DNA of 64,000 nucleotides from positions 62,001 through 126,000 of the forward strand of contig NZ_JAKRVX010000004.1 of assembly GCF_023638035.1 (NCBI RefSeq). Reading direction: 5' to 3'. Under the pieces are notes generated by a model that was not told the DNA's origin, made no database searches, and worked only from the letters and a program-made list of their open reading frames with translations. Within the stretch, counting starts at the first letter, position 1; each line of letters opens with the position of its first letter. The position numbers were made by a program, and so were the translations under genes. Positions 18,044 through 25,722 of the stretch are shown in pieces. The DNA is from Natronocalculus amylovorans (GTDB lineage Archaea > Halobacteriota > Halobacteria > Halobacteriales > Haloferacaceae).

Positions 18044-19072
18044 TCAGTCTTTATAACCAAGTGCTGACAGTCGCTCTTCAATTAAATCATTCTCAATGGA
18101 GCTATTTTCCGGCTGGTCAGTATGAATTTCTGGTCGTTCTCCATTCTCAATTATAAACCAAGGTACCTTTCGTAATTCAGGTAAATATAACTCCCTAGGG
18201 TGGCCTATCGCAATATTGTTATTATTTGTGCGTTTTTTGTGTGCAAATCTCCAAATTCCAGACCGATCACCCAACAATTCGCCATGGTCAGACGAAATGA
18301 CGATTCGTCCTTCTAGTTCAGACAAGAGATCTTCTACATTTGACAACACATATTCAAGATTTTCGTTATATATCTTTTGCAGTTCATCGACACTAATGTA
18401 ACCTTTCCTTGCTGCGATTTTTAACGTACTTAAATATTCTTTTTTGTTTTGATCTGTTTTAGAGGAGCTACCAATTAAGATGCCATCTTCTGCGAGAGAT
18501 TCTCGTATTTTTGATGCTTTCGTACCAAAATATGGGCTATGTGGCTGCATTAAATGAATAATCATACGTTTGTTAGGATACTTGTTGGCGGCTTTTAGTG
18601 CAGTATTAATAACCGTATTAGGATCTAAACTATCCCATGTGGGATGTAGGCTATCGCTCTTTTCTTTGTTTTTGGTAAAAATAATGTTATAAAAAACGTC
18701 TTGGCAAATTCTTGCACCCCAACCGTTTGCAGTAACGTAAACAGTATCAAAGTGTTGCTTGTTTTCAAAGTTTTTTCGACAAAATTCCTCACTGTGAGAT
18801 CCTTTTGAAATGCGAGACTCAAGTGTTCCACCAAACGTATTGAACTCAATAAATGAATCATAACGACATGCGTCTAAAAGTATTAAATAGTCCCAATCTT
18901 CACTCATAACTTCGGTTCCTCGACCATAGTGTCGCGTGAATTTCTTTTTTCCTATTGTTTTATGTGGTATTTTACTTGTGTTTAATACGATTCTTTTTAA
19001 TTCTTTAAGTATCAAACTTGGTTCCTTGATAGCACGAGAGAGATTACGTTGGTTATATTTCTTAGGAATCAT
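18044..19072 (-). CDS. Sulfatase / alkaline-phosphatase-fold protein
   Basis: 342 residues, soluble. The metal-binding motifs of the alkaline phosphatase superfamily are visible: YLILLDACRYD (Asp67, with Cys69 near the nucleophile position), IIHLMQPHSPYFG, ISSDHGELLGD, and a later AIGHPREL. Proteins of this type are frequent in haloarchaeal glycan loci, and could hydrolyse or transfer sulfate, phosphate or phosphoethanolamine-like groups on the sugar chain. The nucleophile context is not a canonical C-x-P-x-R sulfatase signature, so sulfate-ester activity is only a guess. It is the last gene of the AT-rich island. Confidence 0.72.
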   Translation of the reverse strand: MIPKKYNQRNLSRAIKEPSLILKELKRIVLNTSKIPHKTIGKKKFTRHYGRGTEVMSEDWDYLILLDACRYDSFIEFNTFGGTLESRISKGSHSEEFCRKNFENKQHFDTVYVTANGWGARICQDVFYNIIFTKNKEKSDSLHPTWDSLDPNTVINTALKAANKYPNKRMIIHLMQPHSPYFGTKASKIRESLAEDGILIGSSSKTDQNKKEYLSTLKIAARKGYISVDELQKIYNENLEYVLSNVEDLLSELEGRIVISSDHGELLGDRSGIWRFAHKKRTNNNNIAIGHPRELYLPELRKVPWFIIENGERPEIHTDQPENSSIENDLIEERLSALGYKD

Positions 19073-19371
19073 AAATTAGTATTCTGCCTTACAATAAAAA
19101 AAAGCTCGAAATGATCTGGTATATGAATAGAATTTTAAATGGTAGGTTATTTCTGACTGTAGTTCGGAATACACTGGTTATGATCGAACAGGTGCTAAAA
19201 TATGTAGCAGCATCAATACCAACTGTATACCAAGTTCCCCATGGCTCACTATTCCAACGACACGCCGAGATATAATTTGGATCCAATAATCATAAATTTG
19301 TTGATACTCATAGAAACCTACACTAACGTACTATCAAGTCCGGTAAGGTACACAAAGTAGAACTCCCAACA
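19073..19371. other. Intergenic region, no credible gene
   Basis: About 300 bases between the sulfatase-fold gene and the VanZ relic. Only a 65-codon minus-strand frame with a TTG start exists (19089-19286), and it has no recognisable features. The DNA changes here from the AT-rich island to the CGATCG-rich background. Confidence 0.4.
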
Positions 19372-19743
19372 ATGCCGATTTCAGTACTACTGCTCCCACA
19401 CTAGGTACGCCTTGCAGCTGTTGGTGTCTTTCCGGCGATCATTTTTTCTGGGTCGCTGGTCACGGTCTCCTAAACCGCAATTGACGACGCCCAACCCTCG
19501 CTAGTACAGCTATCTCACTGACGACACGCCGCGCTTGTGATCGTCCTCGCTAGTGGTTCTGGTATCTTAATGGAAACTAGACAGGCATTCCTTCCGCATC
19601 GAACGCCATTTTTGATCACCGACGTCATCGTCAACACGATCGGAGCTAGTGGTGTCCTTATCTGGTTCGCTCTACGACCATATTTTAATTGTCGATCACT
19701 TACATCACTTGTGACCAGATCGAGAAAGAAATCAAATAAATAG
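19372..19743 (+). pseudogene. Decayed VanZ-like membrane protein
   Basis: One reading frame from ATG 19372 to the TAA at 19741 is interrupted by four in-frame stops. Pieces are coherent: VRLAAVGVFPAIIFSGSL at the N-terminal helix; TAIDDAQPSLVQLSH; then VIVLASGSGILMETRQAFLP, continuing HRTPFLITDVIVNTIGA and VLIWFALRP. The conserved E-x-x-Q-x-F-x-P-x-R-x-x-x-x-x-D pattern of VanZ is preserved. Two of the stops sit where Trp is expected (PH-stop-VRL and LSH-stop-RH), fitting TGG to TAG/TGA mutations, and the central helices appear deleted. All in the same frame, so this is recent decay by nonsense mutation and deletion. Confidence 0.62.
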
Positions 19744-19884
19744 CGAATTCTCAACCCACTTTGAGGTGGCTCTACTGTTCTACCTAATTGATCGAGGGTA
19801 CAGTAATTATCTCAAATACGATCTCTGGTCGTATTGGCCCACGGTTCAATCACAACGGCCACGACATCGATCGATCCAAATTCT

Positions 19885-20106
19885 TCACTGAATTTCGATC
19901 GCCTCTTCATGAACTACGATCGTACAGTCGGCATACACAAACTGGACACAGACGCTGTCTCCAGATAACACAAGCGTGGTCAACGCCTCGACATCGATCG
20001 CGTGTTGCAGCGGTGGCAACTGCTCCACAGACGTACTGTTGGCACAAGCGATTCGCTCCACGATCGACAGTCAGATGCGACCCACATCGTGATACAGACA
20101 ACTCAT
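19885..20106 (-). pseudogene. HalOD1-domain protein relic, one nonsense codon
   Basis: Minus-strand frame from ATG at 20106 to TGA at 19885, interrupted by one TGA at 20071-20073. After it the sequence runs LSIVERIACANSTSVEQLPP, then a HAIDVEALTTLVLSGD core, ending VQFVYADCTIVVHEEAIEI. This matches the HalOD1 output domain: IA..., a conserved LPPL, ID-x-EAL, then a hydrophobic strand F-x-Y-x-x-x-x-x-V-x-V. HalOD1 is a haloarchaeal signal-output domain of about 75 residues. A GTG at 20055 could still give a short domain. A second decayed copy lies at 24511-24795 and an intact one at 26270-26620. Confidence 0.6.
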
Positions 20107-20310
20107 GTTTCCGAACCCCAACACGTGTGGACACACACGAAGGGAAACAAGACGAGTAGCGATCGATCGGTACAACTTGGGCAGACGGTCGAGAGAGCAG
20201 ATGGTGAGACATATGCCTATGGTGTATCCTCTGAAATCCCACAGAGTAGCACTCACACCCAGACGCCGATCGTGGCAATTCGCCATCAGATATTTAGCAC
20301 GACGTAGACA

Positions 20311-20475
20311 ATGCAGAGACACTCCCCTCTGTGGGAGTATGTGCGAGAAGGAGCACTCGTTTCCACACTGGCGCTCCTTCTCCACGCACATTTTGTGCGC
20401 ATCCTGTTGTTCTTATCGAAGTTTATAATCATTTTCGGGTTCCTGACAGTCACACATCACGCCACTCCCCAGTAG
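20311..20475 (+). CDS. 54-residue small membrane protein
   Basis: Frame from ATG 20311 to TAG 20473-20475. It encodes MQRHSPLWEYVREGALVSTL followed by ALLLHAHFVRILLFLSKF and a second hydrophobic run (IIIFGFLTV), ending THHATPQ. This is an amphipathic start followed by one or two membrane helices. An AT-rich element (ATATTTAGC, around 20290) lies about 20 bases before the ATG, as expected for a leaderless haloarchaeal transcript. No homologue recognised. An imperfect inverted repeat (arms AGAAGGAGC and GCTCCTTCT, 20346-20384) lies inside it and could alternatively be the real feature. Confidence 0.42.
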   Translation: MQRHSPLWEYVREGALVSTLALLLHAHFVRILLFLSKFIIIFGFLTVTHHATPQ

Positions 20476-20594
20476 AGATGAAGATATGAGACGAAACAAC
20501 GCATTCGATCGGCTCTCCCCCGCTTTTGAATTAAGCCGCTCACTCATCCACGCTGGCAAAAGAGTCACGGAGATGGCTATGGATGAGACAGTGT

Positions 20595-20738
20595 ATGCAG
20601 ATTGTGTTCATGTGTCATGAGTGTGGAGACTCGTTCACTGCCGGTGTGGATAACGAATGGGGCACGTACGAGTTTATTCGGTGTCCCGCCTGCGGGAGTG
20701 CTAAAACGACGCGTGCTGTAACGGTTACTGAAGATTGA
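20595..20738 (+). CDS. 47-residue zinc-ribbon protein
   Basis: Frame from ATG 20595 (alternative ATG at 20583) to TGA 20736-20738. It encodes MQIVFMCHECGDSFTAGVDN, continuing EWGTYEFIRCPACGSAKTTR. Two C-x2-C knuckles (CHEC and CPAC) separated by 21 residues form a treble-clef or zinc-ribbon fold. Very small zinc-finger proteins are common in haloarchaea and are known in Haloferax to affect swarming, biofilm and stress responses; the role of this one is unknown. A 44-codon frame starting at ATG 20486 overlaps its 5' end in another frame and could be a leader gene, though this is uncertain. Confidence 0.68.
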   Translation: MQIVFMCHECGDSFTAGVDNEWGTYEFIRCPACGSAKTTRAVTVTED

Positions 20739-20850
20739 ACTGAAATAAATCAACGAACAGAATGACATAGAGACGATACTCCTATCCAGATCTCAAACGA
20801 GCGCTAGGTCCCTGCGTGGGTTCGATGAATACCCAAATACAGAGCGTGCA

Positions 20851-21066
20851 TCACTCCAACGAGGCTGGCTCAGGATCTGTTGTCGTTTCGAAGAACAACG
20901 TCACCTGCTCGTTCGGGTTGAGATTATCGATCAAGAGGCCGAACTCATCTTTACCGGTAAACGATCGGACGCGAGGTTCAGGGGCTTCTGATGCCGATCG
21001 CTCACAGACGAGTTCGAGCGATCCGGTTGCATCGGCGCGTAAGCTGATCTGATCAATCTGTGCCAT
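20851..21066 (-). CDS. Small acidic hypothetical protein (71 residues)
   Basis: The frame begins MAQIDQISLRADATGSLELV and continues CERSASEAPEPRVRSFTGKD, then EFGLLIDNLNPNEQVTLFFE. The acidic composition, alternating hydrophobic strands and lack of low complexity look like a real haloarchaeal protein, probably an all-beta domain. The opposing 78-codon frame is serine-rich and unconvincing. No family recognised and no obvious operon partner; the zinc-ribbon gene is convergent about 110 bases away. Confidence 0.5.
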   Translation of the reverse strand: MAQIDQISLRADATGSLELVCERSASEAPEPRVRSFTGKDEFGLLIDNLNPNEQVTLFFETTTDPEPASLE

Positions 21067-21298
21067 TTATGCACATACGATCGCCGATTAGATAACCCAT
21101 TGTGTTGGTGTGTCATGGTCGCGTTCTTCTTATGACCGCGTGTCTAGCCACCGACAGCACCATTCGATGATGACGCTGCGAGGAGTGTAGGGCGATAGCG
21201 ATCTCGACCAGATCCTCAACTGGAGTCCGATCGAGACCACACCAAGACATGTCGATCGAACCGAATGATTATACAGACCGCTCACAACAGAGTGTACA

Positions 21299-21613
21299 AT
21301 GCTTGAATTCGGCTCGTGGTATCCATACAACCAGATACTCGCAGTGTTGTGTGGGTATGCGATCGCCGCAGTGGCGTTTGTTGCGTACACCCAGACTGAT
21401 GATCGATCGTTGCCGTATTTTGGCCTCGGTCTCGTACTGCTTGCAACAACGTTTCTGTTGCCGTTACTTCCAACGGACACGATTCGACCATCAACAACCT
21501 TGACAGCCAACTTTGTGCTGCTCTTTGCCTGTTATGCACTCATCGGGTATGGGATTTTGTTGCTGTGGAAACGGCAGCGACCTCGATCGGCAGTTACTCA
21601 CGCGGATCGTTAA
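21299..21613 (+). CDS. Three- or four-helix membrane protein (DUF7521-like)
   Basis: 104 residues. Hydrophobic segments at about 12-30, 37-55 and 68-88 alternate with short loops; the C terminus is basic (LWKRQRPRS). Haloarchaea often carry such a small membrane protein next to a winged-helix regulator gene; I associate it with the DUF7521 label from memory. Here the regulator gene is convergent and overlaps its 3' end by 20 bases, which supports both being real. No catalytic residues are apparent. It may sense or respond to a membrane condition together with the regulator. Confidence 0.62.
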   Translation: MLEFGSWYPYNQILAVLCGYAIAAVAFVAYTQTDDRSLPYFGLGLVLLATTFLLPLLPTDTIRPSTTLTANFVLLFACYALIGYGILLLWKRQRPRSAVTHADR

Positions 21614-21818
21614 TCAGCTCGTACACGCCACGACCGATATTTCGAACGTAATCTGCAGCCTCTAACAGTTGGAGTCGCTGTTGTACATACTGTCTTGAAA
21701 CGCCAAGATCGTCAGCCAAGTTTGATGGTACATTTCGCCCATCACGAAGCAAGTCTAAAATTTGGTCGTCTATTTCCTTTCGATCGAGGCCCATTGGCAC
21801 CATATTCTCGGTCGACAT
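21594..21818 (-). CDS. Small winged-helix regulator
   Basis: 74 residues: DRKEIDDQILDLLRDGRNVP, then SNLADDLGVSRQYVQQRLQL forming a clear helix-turn-helix, then a wing, YVRNIGRGVYELIND. It resembles the ArsR/MarR-like winged-helix core of haloarchaeal transcription factors. The start at 21818 precedes an alternative methionine six codons later. Upstream (21819-21850) is T-rich and may contain the promoter. It is convergent with the small membrane protein gene, with a 20-base overlap. Target genes are unknown; the membrane protein is the obvious candidate. Confidence 0.75.
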   Translation of the reverse strand: MSTENMVPMGLDRKEIDDQILDLLRDGRNVPSNLADDLGVSRQYVQQRLQLLEAADYVRNIGRGVYELINDPRE

Positions 21819-22068
21819 AGTTTATTGTTGTTTTTGACTAGTTTAACTGTTGTCTATGGCTATTCTATTGTACTTGACGATAGTAAACTACTAATGAATA
21901 CACGTGTAGTATTGAGACACAACACAGGATTTCGCCGCAGAATATCTGTGGCCCGGTGTACCAGCACCGGACCTGTGCCTGAGATAGGCAAATGATACAG
22001 ACGCAAACTACATACAAACGTATTTCGGACGCCCAGCCCGATCGATCGACCCCCATCACCAACGTTTC

Positions 22069-22076
22069 GGAGGGGA
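22069..22076 (+). promoter_or_regulatory. Strong Shine-Dalgarno site GGAGGGGA
   Basis: Lies four bases before the ATG at 22081. Haloarchaeal genes often lack ribosome sites, so this strong match fixes the start and marks the gene pair as differently organised from its neighbours. Confidence 0.6.
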
Positions 22077-22080
22077 CTCA

Positions 22081-22290
22081 ATGAGTCACACACACGTCGA
22101 ATTGGTTTGTGAGTGGACACCCGAAACCGGCCAACCGCATCGAGCCGTGTACGCAACAGATGCCCACGGGTGGCTTCGGATTGAAGCGCGGTGGACAGGG
22201 ACGGAGTGGCTCGAAGTTGGCTGTGAGCGCATTACCGCGTTCTCGATCGACGGGAACACCGCACACTCACTGGAGGAGGCCACCCAATGA
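22081..22290 (+). CDS. 69-residue protein, first gene of a coiled-coil module
   Basis: Begins MSHTHVELVCEWTPETGQPH and continues with Trp-rich strands (GWLRIEARWTGTEWLEVGCE), ending with a short acidic tail. It is probably a small beta domain of unknown function. A strong ribosome site precedes it, and its stop overlaps the next ATG (ATGA at 22287-22290), so the two products are probably made together. No family recognised. Its base composition is higher in GC than the surroundings, as often seen in plasmid- or virus-derived gene pairs. Confidence 0.6.
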   Translation: MSHTHVELVCEWTPETGQPHRAVYATDAHGWLRIEARWTGTEWLEVGCERITAFSIDGNTAHSLEEATQ

Positions 22291-23156
22291 GCACCCACGA
22301 TGCGCTCCTCGATCGACTCGCAGAACTGGAAGCCACGGTCTCGTCTCTCCAAACAACAGTCAACAGACTGGAAACAAAAACCCAGACACTCGAAACCGAG
22401 AACGATCGCCTCCGATCGCAACTCGAACAAACGACGAGCGAACTGAACGCAAAGACGGACGCACTCACCAAGAAATCACAATACAACAAAGATCGCGTCG
22501 AAGAGCTGCAAGCACGGGAACTCGAAAAAGGTGCACATCTCCAGACCGAACACGTGGACACGCGGACGATCGACGTCCCGAACAACCGACTCGAAAAACT
22601 CGCGAAAGATGATGGGCAGACGTATTATCGCCTCCCTGAACAGGAGGACCCACTCGATCGAACGAGCACAATACAGCTCGCGTATGGAGATCTTCTCCCG
22701 ATCCAACAACTCGCCAGACTCGACGAGGAGATGCTGCGATCGACCACGTCGGCACTCCCAACTCGACTGGCCGCGAAACTGTGGAAAGCCCGGATAGATG
22801 ACACCGTCGGCGACAATCCATGGGAACGTGGCTCGAAAACAATCAAAGAGTACATCAAAGCAAGTGACCTCAAACACTGGATTCGCAGACAAGAGAAAGG
22901 AGTGAGCGACAGCTACGCAAAGAAGTTAGTCTCACGGACGATCGACGCCCTGTTAGATCTTACAAAAAACAGAGTCGCAATCAGACGGAAGAAAGAACGA
23001 AAGAACGGCCTCGCCTACACGGAGCGTCGACTCATCATTCCGAGTGATACAGCCATTCCAGGTGAGCGTCCAAACGTGACTCGATCGACAGCAGACACGG
23101 AGTCGAACAGCGATCGAGCCACACAGAAACCAGAGACAGCTGGTGTCCACGGGTAG
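22287..23156 (+). CDS. Coiled-coil protein with C-terminal basic domain (accessory element-like)
   Basis: 289 residues. Residues 1-75 form an extended coiled coil (LAELEATVSSLQTTVNRLET, heptads of Leu/Thr/Val). A middle region follows (about 85-190), then a basic segment KTIKEYIKASDLKHWIRRQE, and a lysine/arginine-rich stretch RKKERKNGLAYTERRLIIPS. The distribution suggests a dimeric DNA-binding or partition-like protein as found on archaeal plasmids and proviruses, but no motif proves this. It is translationally coupled to the 69-residue gene. No replication or integrase gene is nearby, so it may be a stranded remnant of an element. Confidence 0.6.
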   Translation: MSTHDALLDRLAELEATVSSLQTTVNRLETKTQTLETENDRLRSQLEQTTSELNAKTDALTKKSQYNKDRVEELQARELEKGAHLQTEHVDTRTIDVPNNRLEKLAKDDGQTYYRLPEQEDPLDRTSTIQLAYGDLLPIQQLARLDEEMLRSTTSALPTRLAAKLWKARIDDTVGDNPWERGSKTIKEYIKASDLKHWIRRQEKGVSDSYAKKLVSRTIDALLDLTKNRVAIRRKKERKNGLAYTERRLIIPSDTAIPGERPNVTRSTADTESNSDRATQKPETAGVHG

Positions 23157-23592
23157 GACTGTCCACCGGCTAGAGTAAGCCACATATCGCACTCCCAAGC
23201 GGGACTCTCACGGCTCACACCAACCCATTCACACCGATCGGCCCTGTGTTTGCACTCTCGTTACTGTACAGTCTGTCGATCGATCGGTCGTCGTCGGTCA
23301 GAGAGAGGGACTGCCCAGACATCCACATCCGAGGACACCAGTTGTCTCCAGAGCGACCCAACACGATCGGACTGCGACGCAGACAAAGAACGGTGGATCA
23401 TACGTAAGCGACGAATCTTCGTCTCACGATCAGAGAGTATACTCCGAGGAACTCGCCCGGTTCTGTCTGCAGGGATGGGCAGTGAGTGGTTCACCTCGTT
23501 CGTTCTGTCGTGGAGTAACGCCTATGACCGCGATCGTGTGACTCGTATGAAAACACACTAGGCTTTTGACCGATTGTCTCATAGTGAGGGCT
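23157..23592. other. Intergenic region with repeat copy R1
   Basis: About 436 bases without a convincing gene. It contains dispersed repeat R1 at 23277-23353; the rest shows only serine/arginine-rich random frames. The last ~40 bases probably hold the vapBC promoter. Confidence 0.45.
23277..23353 (+). repeat. Dispersed repeat copy R1
   Basis: Starts GATCGATCGGTCGTCGTCGG and contains the core TCCGAGGACACCAGTTGT at 23328-23345. Closely similar to 25556-25635 (R2), with weaker copies at 42037-42113 (R3) and 59072-59135 (R4), all on the same strand. Confidence 0.7.
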
Positions 23593-23844
23593 ATGAGCAG
23601 CGATCGAACCAACGCCAAAAGCACGGTCTCGGGAAACCAAGCAAATATTCCCGCTCGTATTCGACGTGAACTCGGGATCGCAGATGGTGATCAACTCCGC
23701 TGGAATCTCGAAGCCGATGGGACGGTTCGCGTCCAAGTTGTCCAACAGCACACGGGGACGTTTGCGGAGTTCGACGGCTACGACGGTGAAAAGCCGACAG
23801 ATGTGACAAGTGAACACGATAGTTGGGGCGTCGACGTCGAATAA
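23593..23844 (+). CDS. AbrB-fold antitoxin of a VapBC pair
   Basis: 83 residues from ATG 23593 (an in-frame start 27 bases earlier is less likely). The N-terminal half is a SpoVT/AbrB swapped-hairpin DNA-binding domain: STVSGNQANIPARIRRELGI, continuing ADGDQLRWNLEADGTVRV. The acidic C-terminal tail (EFDGYDGEKPTDVTSEHDSW) would bind and inhibit the toxin. The stop TAA is followed immediately by the toxin ATG, the classic antitoxin-first order. The pair is expected to be autoregulated by the antitoxin-toxin complex. Confidence 0.85.
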   Translation: MSSDRTNAKSTVSGNQANIPARIRRELGIADGDQLRWNLEADGTVRVQVVQQHTGTFAEFDGYDGEKPTDVTSEHDSWGVDVE

Positions 23845-24279
23845 ATGCCACGAGCACTCATCGATACGACTGTTCTTTTTGCAGCCGCATATCGGCGAGA
23901 CAGTTTACACGAGACCGCACTCCCAATCCTCAGGAGAATCGACGACGGGACCCTCCCCGAAGCGGTGGTCCTTGACTACGTTCTCGCGGAAACGCTTAAC
24001 GGACTCACGACTCATGCTGGCCATGACGCTGCTGTTGATCTCCTCGACCGAATAGAGAAGAATCGTCGCTTCCATATCGACTCGCTCAACGCTGACGCCA
24101 TTTCGACGGGGAAAGCCCTGTTCCGACAGCACAAACCCCTCTCCTTCGTAGATGCATGCATTATCGCATATATGCAAACCGAGGGACTCGGCTATCTATA
24201 TGCATTTGATGACGACTTTGACGCAGCCGAGGACGTCTATCGGCTTGACACAGCGATAAACCCGTACGACCCAAACTGA
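23845..24279 (+). CDS. vapC: PIN-domain toxin of the VapC family
   Basis: 144 residues. The PIN-domain acidic residues are present: Asp7 (ALIDTTVLF), Glu49 (YVLAETLNGL), Asp103 (SFVDACIIAYM) and Asp122-124 (YAFDDDFD). VapC toxins are Mg-dependent ribonucleases that cleave tRNA or rRNA when freed from the antitoxin. The gene starts on the base after the antitoxin stop. Length and motif order are normal, so it is probably functional. The region after it (24280-24430) contains no gene. Confidence 0.88.
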   Translation: MPRALIDTTVLFAAAYRRDSLHETALPILRRIDDGTLPEAVVLDYVLAETLNGLTTHAGHDAAVDLLDRIEKNRRFHIDSLNADAISTGKALFRQHKPLSFVDACIIAYMQTEGLGYLYAFDDDFDAAEDVYRLDTAINPYDPN

Positions 24280-24430
24280 CGCCGACACACGTTTAATTTT
24301 TTGCGCTACCAATGAGTGGCTATGCGATCGAGATACAGACCTTGGACGCTTGCAAGTGAATTACAAAAATAAAGAATCACGTTAGTCGAAAAGCATTCGA
24401 AACGGCACTCATATGGATGGAAGGAGGAAG

Positions 24431-24450
24431 CCCACAACTGAAGTCGTGGG
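24431..24450 (-). mobile_element. IS200/IS605-type terminal hairpin (solo relic)
   Basis: CCCACAACT-GA-AGTCGTGGG, a near-perfect stem (one mismatch) preceded by GGAGGAAG. On the minus strand it reads a CCCACGACTTCAG... stem followed by GGGCTTCCTCC, the typical end of archaeal IS200/IS605/IS1341 elements. A related hairpin lies at 30590-30609. No transposase is attached here. The surrounding 24280-24510 has no gene. Confidence 0.5.
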
Positions 24451-24510
24451 TTACTGACAAAGAACGGTTTCAAACCAGTGTCTGGACCAACACGTGTGAG
24501 CGGTCTCGAT

Positions 24511-24795
24511 CTAGGTCATGAGTTTCGATCGCTCGATCGTGGATACTGATCGTGCCCCTAGCATACTCGAACTGGATGCAGACGTGTTTCTCTCCAGACA
24601 ATGCAACCGCGGTGAGCGCTTCGCTGTCGATCGGCGCGTGGACCGATGATACTCGATCGATCGTCGTCGGTCAACACGAGCTTCAGCGACGGCTTGTTCC
24701 AACGATTCTAAATGGGGGCTTGGTGATTTTCCCAGACTTCGGAATATGACCGTATCTACAACGTTTGCCGTGTGCAGCTGTTTTAACCGACTCAT
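24511..24795 (-). pseudogene. HalOD1-domain protein relic with internal frameshift
   Basis: The minus-strand start at 24795 overlaps the upstream regulator stop (ATGA), so it was translationally coupled. The first frame gives MSRLKQLHTANVVDTVIFRS, then PHLESLEQAVAEARVD, the usual N-terminal approach to HalOD1. Around 24650-24670 the frame breaks. The other frame continues SSVHAPIDSEALTAVALSGE, then HVCIQFEYARGTISIHDRAI, which aligns with the relic at 19885-20106. The break contains a CGATCGATCGTCGTCGGTC block also found in the dispersed repeats. So this is a regulator-HalOD1 operon whose second gene has decayed. Confidence 0.6.
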
Positions 24796-25412
24796 TTATT
24801 ATCGGTCAATTCTGAAAACAGATCATCTTCGGCCACATCAGCAGGGGAATATGTAGTCGGGCTTGGACCGTCGCCGCCAATGTCGTGAATCTCATACAGT
24901 GCTTCAAGGAGATCGTACGTTGTCCCATGTGAGAGGTCAGTCAGTGCCGCGATTTGTCGGATCGTGACTTCACCGTCACTGTGTGCGTTGATCAGATCGT
25001 GAGCAAGTGCAAATGTTACAAATCCATGTTCATCACAGATACGGTTGATGATCGGATACGCATCAGACCGTGAGATGACTGCAACAAGCTTTGGGGTAAT
25101 GGTAATTTCTATCCCACGAATGGTGAGCGTCAGTTCGAAGTCCTCTGCATTGTACGCACGTGTGGCACTGTCATCTTTCGTTTCAGTAATGAGTCCTGCC
25201 CGTTCTAACCTGTGTAGATACTCATAGACCGTCTTTTTTGAGACTGCTACTTGATCGGCGATTTCGGGAGCAGTCACACCAGGTGACAGTCGAATAGCAA
25301 TATAGAGGTCCGCAAGGTTCGTATTTGTGAGCAACTCTGTGAACGTCGATAGTCCAGTAATCATGGTTGGACCATTGCCCACGTTCCGGACATGCTCGGT
25401 ATCGTAGCTCAT
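24792..25412 (-). CDS. Winged-helix transcriptional regulator (haloarchaeal two-domain type)
   Basis: 206 residues. The N-terminal winged helix is at about 28-85: LADLYIAIRLSPGVTAPEIA, then DQVAVSKKTVYEYLHRLERA, then GLITETKDDS as the wing. The C-terminal half (FELTLTIRGIEITITPKLVA onwards) resembles the domain fused to such HTHs in haloarchaea that I know as DUF7437. The acidic tail ends in DNK. It is followed, with a 4-base overlap, by a decayed HalOD1 gene, so signalling output may be lost. Regulated genes are unknown. The promoter should lie in 25413-25450, where an AT-rich stretch (TTACGAAACTCGAAAATATA) is seen. Confidence 0.8.
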   Translation of the reverse strand: MSYDTEHVRNVGNGPTMITGLSTFTELLTNTNLADLYIAIRLSPGVTAPEIADQVAVSKKTVYEYLHRLERAGLITETKDDSATRAYNAEDFELTLTIRGIEITITPKLVAVISRSDAYPIINRICDEHGFVTFALAHDLINAHSDGEVTIRQIAALTDLSHGTTYDLLEALYEIHDIGGDGPSPTTYSPADVAEDDLFSELTDNK

Positions 25413-25462
25413 TGTATACTGTTACGAAACTCGAAAATATAAACGTTGATGCAATCATCAGG

Positions 25463-25635
25463 TACTCGTGCGGAAAGTGTCAACACGCCGTTTGCAATGT
25501 ATAGAAATACTTCGCCACCGAGAATCAGTAGGACAACTAAGCGACGAAGAAAAGACGATCGATCGGTCGTCGTCGGTCATAGAGAGGGACTCCCCACACA
25601 CCTACTCCGAGGACACCAGTTGTCACCAGAGAGCT
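25463..25635 (+). repeat. Dispersed repeat copy R2, long form
   Basis: Two linked parts. 25463-25552 (starting TACTCGTGCGGAAA) matches 58978-59070 and keeps a common reading frame (VRK-S-R-LQCI-ILRH-ESVG-LS). 25556-25635 matches R1 closely, with core TCCGAGGACACCAGTTGT at 25606-25623. The whole 25413-25722 interval otherwise lacks a gene; a short open stretch at 25674-25749 (ATDDERHAIADLDYSDIESR) may be a gene tail. Confidence 0.65.
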
Positions 25636-25722
25636 CTGATATACCGATCGTGAGGCATCTTTTCTACAGCCACTGACGATGAACGTCATGCGATCGCCGA
25701 TCTCGACTACTCTGATATTGAA

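Noticed and set aside
19089-19286. 65-codon minus-strand frame after the sulfatase-fold gene
   Set aside because: TTG start, unusual composition, no motif and no supporting signals.
19788-20428. Several 100-125 codon frames on both strands
   Set aside because: Arg/His/Ser-rich and mutually overlapping; the HalOD1 relic and the 54-residue frame explain the coding signal better.
22465-22892. Minus-strand frames of 125-138 codons opposite the coiled-coil gene
   Set aside because: Cys/Arg/Ser-rich shadows; the plus strand has heptads, a ribosome site and translational coupling.
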